From Paenibacillus sp. Root444D2 (GTDB taxonomy: Bacteria > Bacillota > Bacilli > Paenibacillales > NBRC-103111), in assembly GCF_001426375.1 (NCBI RefSeq), contig NZ_LMEO01000001.1:126840-190839 (forward strand): a stretch of 64,000 nt of DNA, written 5' to 3'. Below the pieces are notes generated by a model. That model saw only the letters and a list, made by a program, of their open reading frames with translations, searched no databases and was not told the origin of the DNA. Shown one piece after another: positions 1 through 9,199 of this stretch (the stretch's first letter is position 1; each line of letters opens with the position of its first letter). Made by a program: the position numbers and the translations under genes.

Positions 1-1
1 T

Positions 2-1393
2 TTATTTGACCCCAGTCTCAACGACGGTACAGCTATGACTTACGTTTATTTGAACGCCATTTTAAACCTCTCCTTAACCGCAATTCCCATTACGCTAATG
101 ATTGCGATTTTGCGGCAGAGGCTGTGGAACATCGACCCGCTCGTTAATCGGACGCTTGTCTATGCTGCCCTATCCATCTGTGTTGTGCTACTGTACACAC
201 TGGCTATTCTTTATTTAAGCCGTTTATTTCAAACCCGGGATAACTATATCGTATCCCTTTTGGCCACAGCTGTAGTTGCAGTAGCGTTCGCTCCATTAAA
301 AGAATGGCTGCAGCGCCAAATTAACCGGCTTATGAAAGGTCGACATGATGACCCGTATGCGGTTCTTTTAGAGCTCGGCAATCAATTCATTCAGCCGCTA
401 GCCCCGGAAGACATGCTTGATGCCGTCGTTAAGACAGTGAAAGATGCTTTACGCCTCCCTTATACCGGTATCTCTATTGGTGTTGGTGGTCAGGACACTT
501 TAGTTGCTTCTGCCGGTGAGCCTCTTAATGACCTTCATGCAATGCCTATTATTCATAGGGGAGAAGAGCTTGGCATGCTCCACATTGCAAGTAGATCGCC
601 TGGAGAAACATTTACCTTAGAAGATAGTAAGTTTCTAGATGTCCTACTACGGCAAGCAGGACCGATCGTTGAAAATGTAAACATGACGCTGGGCATGAAG
701 CTGCTGGCTCAAGACTTGCAGGAGTCGCGGGAGAAACTGGTATTAGCCCGTGAAGAAGAACGCCGGCAAATTCGCAAGAATTTACACGACGATCTGGCGC
801 CGAGACTGGCCGCGCTTGCTCTAAACGCAGCGACGGCTCAGAAATACGTCGTCAAGCAGCCCGATACCGCCATCGAGATGCTGGCGGATTTGCGGCAAGT
901 CATTCGATCCACGGTGGATGAAATCCGCACCTTGGTCCATGACTTGCGCCCGCCTACGCTGGATGAGCTGGGGTTGATTGGGGCGATCCAAGAGCGGATC
1001 GCCCTGCTGTCCAAGCCTGCAATGCTGCTTGCGGATGAAGCGGGAGCAGCTCCACTGAACGTGGAGCTGCAAGCGCCACAGCCCTTGCCCTCTCTGCCTG
1101 CAGCGGTGGAGGTGGCCGTGTATAGAATCGTTACCGAGTCCCTTGTTAACGTCATTAAACATGCCAAAGCTACCTCCTGTGCCATCCGGTTGGACGTCTC
1201 CTCTTCCCACCAGCTGCGGGTGGAAATAACGGATAATGGCACAGCTCTCCCCTCTCGGCCAGGGATTTCGGGCAGTAAAGGCGGCATTGGCCTTGTCTCC
1301 ATTCGGGAAAGGGCTGCTGAATTGGGTGGACACTGCACAATAGAGAGGCTTGAAAACCGGGGCACAAGAGTTTTGGCTGTGCTGCCGCTGTAA
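2..1393 (+). CDS. Sensor histidine kinase, NarX/DegS/ComP class, 5' end outside the window
   Basis: The reading frame is open to the left edge, so the N-terminus is missing; the first in-window Met is at base 35. Counted from that Met, three hydrophobic segments (about residues 5-27, 41-62 and 71-88) are followed by a GAF-like sensor region (about 108-215), a HisKA_3 dimerisation region with the phospho-acceptor His near 251 in a KNLHDDLAP motif, and an HATPase domain with an ESLVNVIKHA N-box and a DNG plus GGIGL ATP lid. It should autophosphorylate and pass phosphate to the regulator encoded 48 bases downstream. The signal cannot be read from the sequence. Confidence 0.9.
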   Translation, partial: LFDPSLNDGTAMTYVYLNAILNLSLTAIPITLMIAILRQRLWNIDPLVNRTLVYAALSICVVLLYTLAILYLSRLFQTRDNYIVSLLATAVVAVAFAPLKEWLQRQINRLMKGRHDDPYAVLLELGNQFIQPLAPEDMLDAVVKTVKDALRLPYTGISIGVGGQDTLVASAGEPLNDLHAMPIIHRGEELGMLHIASRSPGETFTLEDSKFLDVLLRQAGPIVENVNMTLGMKLLAQDLQESREKLVLAREEERRQIRKNLHDDLAPRLAALALNAATAQKYVVKQPDTAIEMLADLRQVIRSTVDEIRTLVHDLRPPTLDELGLIGAIQERIALLSKPAMLLADEAGAAPLNVELQAPQPLPSLPAAVEVAVYRIVTESLVNVIKHAKATSCAIRLDVSSSHQLRVEITDNGTALPSRPGISGSKGGIGLVSIRERAAELGGHCTIERLENRGTRVLAVLPL

Positions 1394-1441
1394 GAGTTGG
1401 TGTCGAGAGATTTGAAACTTGAAGGAGATTGATGATTAAAC

Positions 1442-2083
1442 ATGAAGATCATAATCGCAGATGACCATCCGATATTTCGCAGTGGAGTCAGAAATTTGCT
1501 AAAAACGACAGAAGATTTGGAAGTTGTTGGAGAAGCTTCCACTGGAGATGAAGCTTTGAAGCTGGCGGAACAATACCAGCCAGATTTGATTTTGATGGAT
1601 ATTCGCATGCCAGGACTGAATGGGATCGAGGCCACGCGGTTGATTAAAGAGAAATATCCAAATATCGAGGTGTTAATCCTTACCATGTTCCGGGACGATC
1701 AGTCAGTCTTTACTGCTATGCGTGTCGGGGCCAAGGGCTACGTGCTGAAGGACGCGGATGAAGTTGAGCTGATGCAGTCGATCCGCATGGTTGGCAGTGG
1801 CGGAGCTGTATTTAGCTCGGATATCGCGGCACGGATGATGCATTACTTTTCGGCGCCGAAGCTGGTGAACACCGTGGAACACCCTGCTTTGGCCGAGCTG
1901 TCCAAGCGAGAGATGGAGATATTGGAGCGTATCGCTGAAGGGGACACCAACGCTCAAATCGCCACGCGCTTGCATATTAGTTCTAAGACCGTAGCCAACA
2001 ATGTGTCTACGATACTGAACAAGCTTCAAGTTGTAGATCGGAACGAAGCTAAGCGGCTTTTGAAGGAATCACGAGAGGGTTGA
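1442..2083 (+). CDS. NarL/LuxR-family response regulator
   Basis: This 213-residue protein has a receiver domain with the acidic pocket (IADDHP) and phospho-acceptor Asp53 in LMDIRMPG, then a LuxR-type helix-turn-helix from about residue 145 (LSKREMEILERIAEG, SSKTVANNVSTILNKL). The start has a GAAGGAGATTG site nearby. It lies directly after the histidine kinase and is surely its partner, acting as a DNA-binding transcription factor after phosphorylation. Target genes are unknown. It converges with the germination operon, with only 12 bases between the stop codons. Confidence 0.93.
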   Translation: MKIIIADDHPIFRSGVRNLLKTTEDLEVVGEASTGDEALKLAEQYQPDLILMDIRMPGLNGIEATRLIKEKYPNIEVLILTMFRDDQSVFTAMRVGAKGYVLKDADEVELMQSIRMVGSGGAVFSSDIAARMMHYFSAPKLVNTVEHPALAELSKREMEILERIAEGDTNAQIATRLHISSKTVANNVSTILNKLQVVDRNEAKRLLKESREG

Positions 2084-2095
2084 AATTCAAACCAA

Positions 2096-3217
2096 CTACT
2101 CAACCACACCTGAGCGAACCATGATTGCCTTGATGTCCACTTGAACCTTGGCTTTGGGATACATTTCCCTCCACTTCTCATCCGTCAAATTGGCGTGTCG
2201 CACCTTTGATTGAAGAATCTCACCAAACCCAACCGGATCCGAATTAACCGCTTGGGTTTTGGTAATGAGATGTTGCGCACGCCGAACTAATTCCTTAGCA
2301 ATCTCCTTTTCGAGGGCATGAACGACCTTTGGTTCTCCTAAATTCATCTCGTTTGAAATCTCTTGAACTCTGGCTTGCATAGATATATGAACAGAATATG
2401 ACGGAACAGCGGGGTCAATTAGCTTAATTTTACTGGAACTTGTGATATTCTCTATCACGATATTAATTTTATCAGTCTGAATTCCAGACTTAATTAGTTT
2501 GAAAGGTTCAGCGTCCAAGGTTAATTCCAACGCACCGGCTCTGTAACGATCTCGAATAAGTTTAAGCACAAAAGCCTCGTCCACCCTAAGCCCTCCTACC
2601 ATCTTATCATTATGAAACATTGCCGTATTATGCATTGAAATTTCGTCGCCAGAACGCTCAACAATTGGGAGAACCGGGTCTTTTCCTACTGCATATACAT
2701 CATGAATAAATTCATGCAGTGTGCATGAGAGGATTTGTTCTCCTTGAATATTTTGACGAATCATTTTATAAAGATAGGTTCCAATATTGCTTATTTCCGG
2801 AAATCGATGGGTGATGATATTCTCCGTGCTCCCTTTACTAATGGTCACAAACATGGTATCCGAAATGGAAGGGTCTCTTGATAGTGTATCGGTAAGAGAT
2901 AAGATCCCATTCCGGGCTAACTTCTCATTATACATGGCAATTCGGAGCTGTCCACTAACGACACGCTTTGATACTTCACGGTTTTGAGCATTTCGAATCC
3001 CTTTGCTTGTGTTACCGGTTGTAACGACGACTTGAACCTTTTCTTTCGCTTCCGGATCAATTTGATGGAGCAGTGCTGTTCCCTTGATGCGGTCATTCTC
3101 TTGAGGATCATAACCAACAATGACAATGAGTCCTAATTCTTCCAAAATCCTCTTTTGCACACAGCCAGTAGGAAAAAGTAGTACGATAACCGACAGAATT
3201 AGCAGGGATTTTCTCAT
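2096..3217 (-). CDS. gerC: Spore germination protein, Ger(x)C lipoprotein
   Basis: This is the C subunit of a GerA-type nutrient germinant receptor, anchored in the spore inner membrane by lipid. The chosen ATG (MRKSLLILS) follows GAGAGGGGAT and begins a lipoprotein signal with a PTGC lipobox; an earlier in-frame start lies inside gerB and has no such site. The mature part has the Ger(x)C layout (ELGLIVIVGYD near the N-terminus and a helical C-terminal half). The length, 373 residues, is usual. The start overlaps the gerB stop by one base (TAATG), so translation is probably coupled. The specific germinant cannot be deduced. Confidence 0.92.
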   Translation of the reverse strand: MRKSLLILSVIVLLFPTGCVQKRILEELGLIVIVGYDPQENDRIKGTALLHQIDPEAKEKVQVVVTTGNTSKGIRNAQNREVSKRVVSGQLRIAMYNEKLARNGILSLTDTLSRDPSISDTMFVTISKGSTENIITHRFPEISNIGTYLYKMIRQNIQGEQILSCTLHEFIHDVYAVGKDPVLPIVERSGDEISMHNTAMFHNDKMVGGLRVDEAFVLKLIRDRYRAGALELTLDAEPFKLIKSGIQTDKINIVIENITSSSKIKLIDPAVPSYSVHISMQARVQEISNEMNLGEPKVVHALEKEIAKELVRRAQHLITKTQAVNSDPVGFGEILQSKVRHANLTDEKWREMYPKAKVQVDIKAIMVRSGVVE

Positions 3218-4350
3218 TAGATCCCCTCTCTTTTCTTGTGAAAATGTTGTTTGAATAAAACCGCCGCGTAAAGTACCCAAGGATAACCAAAAACAATGGT
3301 CAGGGCAGCTTTCGAAAAGATGTCATTTAAAATATTAATCTGTAATCGTGTTTTAAAAAAGATCGATACAACAACCAATATAAGAGCAAAGGTATAAAGG
3401 GCATATTTTTGCTTCCATCCAAATATTCGTTTAATTCCTTTGGACGCTGCCCACATGTACATCATTAAGTTTGGAAGGACGACCAACATCCATATACTGA
3501 TAGCCACATATTCAAAGCGTTCCAGAAATGGAAACGCAACAATCTTAAAAAGACTAAACGTAGCCCAAACGGTCTTCGATAATTGACCAGGACTAAAGTA
3601 AACAATCGTGACCAACATAACAGCTACATAGATGACAGTGGTCGCAAAAAGTCCCAAATGGGCGGACAATGGAGCACGGTGTTTGTTACGAATAAAAGGA
3701 TACACAAACATCAGAATTTCAAACCCTACGATGGTCAATGACATTTTAACCATGCCTTGAGCTAGCTCAGAAATGCTTGCTTCCATGATCGGTGTAAGAT
3801 GTGTCCATTCTGCATATCGAATAGGAAAGTACAAAAATATAATCAACCAAATTGTTAAAATTGCAGATATAAAGGCGATCCCAACAACAATCCGAATACC
3901 GCCAAGAACGCCATAAGTAATTAACATAGCCAAAAAAGCACTCAGCAGCCATGTTGGCAGGTCCGGGAATATCCAGGTCTGGACCATTTCCACATAATTG
4001 CGGGATATCACGATGACCGCAGTTAGCATATACAGCATAATCAAAGCGTTGATTATTCCCCCGACATATCGACCATAAAGGTCCTTGTGAACTTCATACA
4101 GGTCCATGTTCGGATTCAGCTTAAGTGTTCGCAGCATGACCCAAACCGTTAGATGAGACCATGCCCCAGCCATACAGACGGATATCCAGGCATCATGCCC
4201 CGCCGATTGGAAAATGATACGCTGAAATCCAGACAAACCAGTTCCTACCTGATTGGCAAGAATAACAAAGAATAAGAGAAATGAACTAAACATCAATCTC
4301 TTTGGAGGACTGCCAGTCTTCACCTCAACTCCTCCTTGTCCATTATTCAT
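3217..4350 (-). CDS. gerB: Spore germination permease-like protein, GerB family
   Basis: This integral membrane subunit of the germinant receptor has about ten hydrophobic segments and belongs to the GerAB/APC-like spore permease family (Spore_permease), thought to bind the germinant. The ATG giving MNNGQGG is preferred. It has a GGAGATATTG site and overlaps the gerA stop by eight bases (ATGAATAA). An upstream in-frame start would add 20 residues lying inside gerA. At 377 residues it is normal length. It is the middle gene of gerA-gerB-gerC. Confidence 0.92.
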   Translation of the reverse strand: MNNGQGGVEVKTGSPPKRLMFSSFLLFFVILANQVGTGLSGFQRIIFQSAGHDAWISVCMAGAWSHLTVWVMLRTLKLNPNMDLYEVHKDLYGRYVGGIINALIMLYMLTAVIVISRNYVEMVQTWIFPDLPTWLLSAFLAMLITYGVLGGIRIVVGIAFISAILTIWLIIFLYFPIRYAEWTHLTPIMEASISELAQGMVKMSLTIVGFEILMFVYPFIRNKHRAPLSAHLGLFATTVIYVAVMLVTIVYFSPGQLSKTVWATFSLFKIVAFPFLERFEYVAISIWMLVVLPNLMMYMWAASKGIKRIFGWKQKYALYTFALILVVVSIFFKTRLQINILNDIFSKAALTIVFGYPWVLYAAVLFKQHFHKKREGI

Positions 4351-5830
4351 CAATATCTCCGTGGCTAGCCGCAGTTTCTTGTTCCTCAAACCTGTAGGTA
4401 TCATCACCACGGATATACGTCGAGCGTTCGCGCAAAAAAGTGAAAGGTAATCTCAAAATGCTGTCTTTCAAGTCCACTTTTCGAAACGGATAGAGCGGGT
4501 ACAAATAAGGTTGTCCCAGACTTGTTAAACGAAGAAGATGAATGATCAAAAAGCAGATTCCAATCATGATACCAATTCCTCCATAAAAGCCTGCGAGTAT
4601 AATGATTGGATACCGGATGATACGAATCGTAATGCCCATTAGATAAATCGGAGTAATAAACGATGCCAATGTTCCAAGCGCTACGATAATGATGAGAATA
4701 TTACTTGTAAATCCTGCCTGCACGGCTGCCTGTCCGATGACGATACCACCTACGATTCCGATTGTTTGACCAATCTTGGTCGGAAGTCTTGCGCCTGCTT
4801 CACGAAGCAGCTCGATCGTAATTTCCAGAAACAAAGCTTCCATTAAGGGGGGAAATGGTACCCGTGTTCGAGATTCAGCCAGCGGCACGACCATGGCAGA
4901 AGGAATGATTTCATAATGATACGTTAATGCAGCTACATAGACGGGTGTGAATAGTAAAGATAAAACCATGGCTCCAACCCGCAAAAGCCGGAAAAAGGTA
5001 GCCATATTCCAGCGAACTTGATGGTCTTCCGGGGAAGCGAAGAAATCCATCATCGTCGAAGGACATACAATGGCAAACGGACTTCCGGAAACAAACAGAA
5101 CAATTTTCCCTTCTGATAGTGAAAAAGCTGTACGATCTATACGTTCGGTCATTACAAACTGCGGGAAGATCGTAAATTTATTATCCTCAATTAACTGTAC
5201 TAATTGTGCACTGGATACCACACCATCTATCTCAAGACTATTGATCCTATCGCGTACTCGTTTAATGAGCTCATTATCAGTAAGATTTTTGATATAAAAC
5301 ATCGCCAATTGTGTCTTGATATCCACTCCAACTTCCAAGTTCTCCTGACATAAGTTTGGACTCGGCAGATACATTTGGAGCAAGGCAACGTTAGACCTTA
5401 ATATTTCGTTGAAGGCGATCTGCGGGCCAAATACTTGGCTTTCAATATCAGCTTTTGAAAAGTTCAGATTAGTAGGTTTGTACATATTCAGCATAAGATT
5501 AAAACGGGAATCATCGGAGTGAAGATACACCCATCCGAACAATAATTTTTCCACAACAGCCTGAGTATCTTTAACCTCAATAATCCCTGCAACGGGAAAT
5601 CGGTCTGTTTCACTTATTGAAGGTACATCGACTAAAGTTAATAAAGGTTGAATAATATCCCTTTGAAGCAAATCCTGATCAACTAATGTTTCTATGTAAT
5701 AGATGGCGGCCGTTTGCTGTCCAAGCATGACATATTTGGCAATTAGATTTGGATTATCATTGAGAGCCTCTTGAAGCAGCTGTTCCAACTCAATAATATC
5801 GGCAGGTAAGTAGTTATTCATGTTCTGCAC
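4343..5830 (-). CDS. gerA: Spore germination protein, GerA family
   Basis: This is the A subunit of a germinant receptor: a large soluble N-terminal region (to about residue 270), the family motif region LFVSGSPFAIVCPSTMMDFF, then several transmembrane segments with PLAESRTRVPFPPLMEALFLE between them. The length is usual. The preferred start is a GTG at 5830, nine bases after GAGGGA; a TTG at 5839 and an ATG at 5821 are also in frame. It is the first gene of the operon and lies about 30 bases downstream of a sigma-G-like promoter, as expected for forespore expression. Confidence 0.93.
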   Translation of the reverse strand: MQNMNNYLPADIIELEQLLQEALNDNPNLIAKYVMLGQQTAAIYYIETLVDQDLLQRDIIQPLLTLVDVPSISETDRFPVAGIIEVKDTQAVVEKLLFGWVYLHSDDSRFNLMLNMYKPTNLNFSKADIESQVFGPQIAFNEILRSNVALLQMYLPSPNLCQENLEVGVDIKTQLAMFYIKNLTDNELIKRVRDRINSLEIDGVVSSAQLVQLIEDNKFTIFPQFVMTERIDRTAFSLSEGKIVLFVSGSPFAIVCPSTMMDFFASPEDHQVRWNMATFFRLLRVGAMVLSLLFTPVYVAALTYHYEIIPSAMVVPLAESRTRVPFPPLMEALFLEITIELLREAGARLPTKIGQTIGIVGGIVIGQAAVQAGFTSNILIIIVALGTLASFITPIYLMGITIRIIRYPIIILAGFYGGIGIMIGICFLIIHLLRLTSLGQPYLYPLYPFRKVDLKDSILRLPFTFLRERSTYIRGDDTYRFEEQETAASHGDIDE

Positions 5831-5866
5831 GTTAAACAATCCCTCGTTTCACAATGCCATATCGCA

Positions 5867-5895
5867 TAGTATGTCAAAAAGTCAGGAAAACAATC
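5867..5895 (-). promoter_or_regulatory. Candidate sigma-G promoter of the ger operon
   Basis: Read leftward, GATTG (5895-5891) is followed by a 17-base spacer and CATACTA (5873-5867). The -10 fits the sigma-F/sigma-G class well and the -35 fits four of five positions. The predicted start of transcription is near 5860, about 30 bases before gerA. This is inference from consensus, supported by the known sigma-G control of gerA-type operons. Confidence 0.5.
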
Positions 5896-5916
5896 CCATA
5901 TAGCTTTAGAAAATGC

Positions 5917-5942
5917 AAAAAACCATCGCATAATTGCGATGG
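5917..5942 (-). terminator. Rho-independent terminator
   Basis: A perfect 8-bp stem (CCATCGCA and TGCGATGG) with a 4-base loop is followed on the minus strand by six T residues. It ends the catE-like gene and separates it from the ger promoter. Confidence 0.85.
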
Positions 5943-5987
5943 ATCTTAAGGGCGTGACTCGTTCAGGACCAATGCGGCTTCTGGCTG

Positions 5988-6839
5988 CTAATCCATGGCG
6001 ACGGTTAACCGAATATGATTTCCTGATGGGTCGACTGCTATATATTCGTTTACAGGATAGCCCAACAGTTCTAGATTCTTTATGGCGCCATCTCTAGTTT
6101 TTTCATCGGCAAATACAATTGTGAAATATTTCAGACCAACGCTGTTACGAGATGGTTCTTGTATGTTTTTACCGTTCCAGATATTTAATCCGATATGATG
6201 ATGGTATCCTCCACTCGAAATAAAGAGCGCTTGATTGCTTATTTGATAAACAACCTTAAACCCAAGTCCATCCATATAAAATTCCGCTGCTCTAGAGAGG
6301 TCTGAAACATGTAGATGGATATGCCCCATAATAGAATCTGACGGCAAACCCGTGAACTTCTCTTCATTCGCTTCGGACAAAAGACTGTGTAAATCAACCT
6401 GTTCAGTTGCCATAGTGACTTGCTCCCCAATCCATTCCCAGCTTTCAGATGGACGATCTACATAAATTTCCATCCCATTCCCGTCTGGGTCCGCCAAGTA
6501 CAGCGCCTCGCTCACAAGATGATCAGATAATCCTTGTAACGGGTATTTGATATCAATGAAGTGCTGAATGACTTTTGCCAACTCTTTCCGATCCGGCAGT
6601 AGTATTGCGTAATGATAAAGTCCTGAACGACGCGGTTCTTTCGGTAAGACATCTACTGGCTGTTCTAGGGTAACCAGAGCATCCTTTCCGTTTAGCGTCA
6701 TTGAAATTGAGGATCGTGTGCGATCCAAAATTTGAAACCCTAAGACCCCTTGATAGAACGATAATGACTTTTGAAGCTCTTCTACGATTAAATGCACATG
6801 ACTAACAAATGTATTTGGACGTTGATGAAACTTCTTCAT
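5988..6839 (-). CDS. Glyoxalase/extradiol dioxygenase family protein, CatE-like
   Basis: This 283-residue protein has two vicinal oxygen chelate (VOC) repeats, about residues 8-130 and 165-280. It closely resembles the B. subtilis CatE (YfiE) type, a catechol-2,3-dioxygenase. Family motifs include GLYHYAILLPDR, SEALYLADPDGNGMEIY and MGHIHLHVSDL with GYHHHIGLNIW, which supply the metal-binding His residues of the C-terminal half. The ATG at 6839 follows GGGAGG with good spacing; the earlier ATG would contain that site. Aromatic ring cleavage is inferred by similarity. It is a single-gene unit with its own terminator. Confidence 0.85.
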   Translation of the reverse strand: MKKFHQRPNTFVSHVHLIVEELQKSLSFYQGVLGFQILDRTRSSISMTLNGKDALVTLEQPVDVLPKEPRRSGLYHYAILLPDRKELAKVIQHFIDIKYPLQGLSDHLVSEALYLADPDGNGMEIYVDRPSESWEWIGEQVTMATEQVDLHSLLSEANEEKFTGLPSDSIMGHIHLHVSDLSRAAEFYMDGLGFKVVYQISNQALFISSGGYHHHIGLNIWNGKNIQEPSRNSVGLKYFTIVFADEKTRDGAIKNLELLGYPVNEYIAVDPSGNHIRLTVAMD

Positions 6840-6911
6840 ATGAGAACCTCCCATAAGATTTTATCTTTTGAAACTTGAATAATTACTTGAACTCTTTATT
6901 ATCAAGCATAA

Positions 6912-7388
6912 TTAATGGGAGTTTGACGTTTTCGCGGTCTGTTTCGTATGTTGAACGAGATTAAAAATGTCTTTATACGCTTGTTTTGCCCCTATAACCA
7001 ATAAGGGCACACCTATGAAATCAATTTTTAACCATCGTGAAAGCATTCCACCACACGTCATCGCAAAAGGCACAGTTGGAGACGTATTGGATAAAATGAT
7101 TTTTGCGTCGAGAACCTCTTCTTCAATCAGCATATCAATGAGATTAAAAACGCCCGGAACGAGGATTTTAGACCTCCCTCTGCCCATTGTGTATACTTTA
7201 TTGCCATCCTCATCCTTGCCATGAAAGTAAAATTTCCCTCTGTCTTTATAAACTAGCTTATTGAAATTGTGTGTATTCAGTATTTCATCTCTTGAGGGCT
7301 CGTGAGAACCGTCCAATTTTTTGAGATGATAAGCTGCTGCTAAAGCTGTTGTATGTGTTCCTCCGAAATCGTTATAAATATAAATCAT
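6912..7388 (-). CDS. DUF3189 family protein
   Basis: This protein of 158 residues starts MIYIYNDFGGTHT, the hallmark beginning of DUF3189, a family found mainly in spore-forming Firmicutes. Its function is unknown. The beginning resembles a nucleotide-binding strand-loop, but no full P-loop is present. No membrane segment or signal peptide is seen. It lies alone between the catE-like gene and a divergent small gene. The family assignment is fairly sure; no role is claimed. Confidence 0.8.
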   Translation of the reverse strand: MIYIYNDFGGTHTTALAAAYHLKKLDGSHEPSRDEILNTHNFNKLVYKDRGKFYFHGKDEDGNKVYTMGRGRSKILVPGVFNLIDMLIEEEVLDAKIILSNTSPTVPFAMTCGGMLSRWLKIDFIGVPLLVIGAKQAYKDIFNLVQHTKQTAKTSNSH

Positions 7389-7444
7389 AGTTCATACCCA
7401 CCGCCCTGAGAATATTGTATATTACTTGTTTACTCATTATCTCC

Positions 7445-7450
7445 TATAAT
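7445..7450 (+). promoter_or_regulatory. Candidate -10 element for the small acidic protein gene
   Basis: A perfect TATAAT lies about 72 bases before the start codon of the small gene. The sequence 17 bases upstream (TTACTT) is a poor -35, so the call is tentative. Confidence 0.3.
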
Positions 7451-7522
7451 GAATAAAACAACCTTATTCTCGTGCATATTACAGTTTGTTGTATCCTTTT
7501 AAATAACAGCAAGGGAGCCTTC

Positions 7523-7711
7523 ATGACAATGACAACAAACAGTGGACATCAAGGAGCGCATGGGATCGGCCAAGAGGAAGAACAGTTGAACAATCAGGCA
7601 CAAGCGGCAGAGCTCATGCAAGGAAAAAATAAGGTAGATCAAGAAATCATTGCAGCTGCAAACGAGCATAGTTCAGAACTAGAGGAAATCATTGAACGTG
7701 AGACAACGTAA
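7523..7711 (+). CDS. Small acidic hydrophilic protein of unknown function
   Basis: The ATG at 7523 follows AAGGGAGCC at good spacing; an in-frame start 51 bases upstream lacks a comparable site. The 62-residue product is rich in Gln, Glu, Asn and Ala, has no membrane segment and ends in a probable helix (SSELEEIIERE). Size and composition recall small spore or stress proteins of Bacillales, but no family was recognised. A strong terminator follows, which supports a real monocistronic gene. Confidence 0.65.
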   Translation: MTMTTNSGHQGAHGIGQEEEQLNNQAQAAELMQGKNKVDQEIIAAANEHSSELEEIIERETT

Positions 7712-7741
7712 TTAGTAACTAATAGAAAAATTACAGAGAAG

Positions 7742-7765
7742 CCACGCACTGTTGCGTGGTTTTTT
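7742..7765 (+). terminator. Rho-independent terminator
   Basis: A perfect 7-bp stem (CCACGCA and TGCGTGG) with loop CTGT is followed by six T residues. It ends the small acidic protein gene. Confidence 0.85.
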
Positions 7766-7794
7766 GTTGTTAATCCGTCATCTTGGAATATCCT

Positions 7795-9030
7795 TTAGGT
7801 AGGATCAGCTGCATAATCGGGGTCCGTATCTTTTGTTTCTTTGCCAAAAAACAATAAAACGAGTGCTCCGATGACAATCGCTACGAAGAATACCATAAAA
7901 ATGGAGGTGATTGCTTTATTACTCGCCACCAACAAACCTACAAGGTACGGACCAATGATACCGCCGATACGTCCGATGGATGCGGCAAGCCCAACACCCG
8001 TAGAGCGAACTTCGGTTGGGTACAACTCCGGTGTGTAAGCATACATGGCTCCCCATGCCCCAAGATTAAAAAAAGATAAACTAACGCCCGCTGCTATCAG
8101 CAGCCCTTCCGTTTCAGCATTACTGAACCATAATGCGCTTGCTGCTGTTAGCAGCAAATAGGTGACGAGTACAAACTTACGTCCGAATTTCTCAATAAAA
8201 TAAGCAGCGGTAAAATAACCTGGAAGCTGTGCCAACGTCATAATCAATACATATTGAAAGCTTTTCACGAGGCCAAAACCCTTTAGAACCATGACCGTTG
8301 GAAGCCATAGAAACATGCCGTAATAGGAAAATACTACTGTGAACCATAAAATCCAAAGTGTTACGGTCGATCTTCGATATTTAGATGACCATACGGAAGC
8401 AATACGTTCGCGGAATGACAATTTCCGACTACGCAGCTCGGTAAATCTAGGTGAATCTTGAACCGATCGTCTGAGGTATAAAGCATATAAAGCCGGCAGC
8501 GCACCGATAACAAACGCCGAACGCCAGCCGTATGTAGGAATGATGAAATAAGCAATAAGCGCCGCGACGATCCACCCGCATGCCCAGAAGCTTTCTAGTA
8601 GAACGACAGCACGTCCCCTTTCATTAACGGGAAATGACTCAGAAACAAGAGTTGATGCGACAGGAAGTTCCCCGCCAAGACCTACTCCAGTAACGAAACG
8701 TAGGATACATAGAATAACAAAGCTAGTGGCAAGAGCAGAGAGTCCGCTGGCAGTCGAGAATATAACAAGCGTCCCAAGCAATACCATACGACGTCCGTAT
8801 CGATCAGCAAGGGAGCCTGCTAGTAAAGCTCCTACGGCCATTCCGATCGAATTAATAGCTGCCAGCAGGCCAATCTGCTGTGCACCTAATTTCCATTCGA
8901 CAGCTAGCGCAGCAACAATAAACGAAATTATCCCTACATCCATAGCATCGAATAACCAGCTAATCCCTGTGCTGAAAAGCAACTTTCGTTTTGCCGGTTC
9001 ACGTAACAAATTTGTTTTATTCACATTCAA
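7795..9030 (-). CDS. niaP: MFS transporter, NiaP (YceI) niacin transporter type
   Basis: This 411-residue major facilitator protein has 12 predicted membrane helices. It has the sugar-porter signatures LADRYGRR after helix 2 and the family-typical ISWLFDAMDVGIISF and GLGGELPVASTLVSE. These match the B. subtilis YceI/NiaP niacin transporter very closely, so uptake of nicotinate or nicotinamide is likely. The start is a TTG eight bases after AGGAG. No NAD synthesis gene is adjacent, and no NiaR-type operator was recognised. Confidence 0.8.
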   Translation of the reverse strand: MNVNKTNLLREPAKRKLLFSTGISWLFDAMDVGIISFIVAALAVEWKLGAQQIGLLAAINSIGMAVGALLAGSLADRYGRRMVLLGTLVIFSTASGLSALATSFVILCILRFVTGVGLGGELPVASTLVSESFPVNERGRAVVLLESFWACGWIVAALIAYFIIPTYGWRSAFVIGALPALYALYLRRSVQDSPRFTELRSRKLSFRERIASVWSSKYRRSTVTLWILWFTVVFSYYGMFLWLPTVMVLKGFGLVKSFQYVLIMTLAQLPGYFTAAYFIEKFGRKFVLVTYLLLTAASALWFSNAETEGLLIAAGVSLSFFNLGAWGAMYAYTPELYPTEVRSTGVGLAASIGRIGGIIGPYLVGLLVASNKAITSIFMVFFVAIVIGALVLLFFGKETKDTDPDYAADPT

Positions 9031-9199
9031 AACGCATTCTCCTCATCGCATTAGCTTGCCTTATCCTATTTTGTGTTACATCACAGAAAAACACTCCCTC
9101 TGCAAACCAAATATCTAACCTCAAGTCGATCATGCTGCCCATCGGATTAAATGTGACAGATCTAAACATAATATGGGTATCATCGATCGGAGGCTTATA

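Noticed and set aside
838-1686. A 282-residue open frame on the minus strand across the kinase and regulator genes
   Set aside because: It is antisense to two clear genes, has no ribosome site and shows no recognisable protein family; it follows from codon bias of the real genes.
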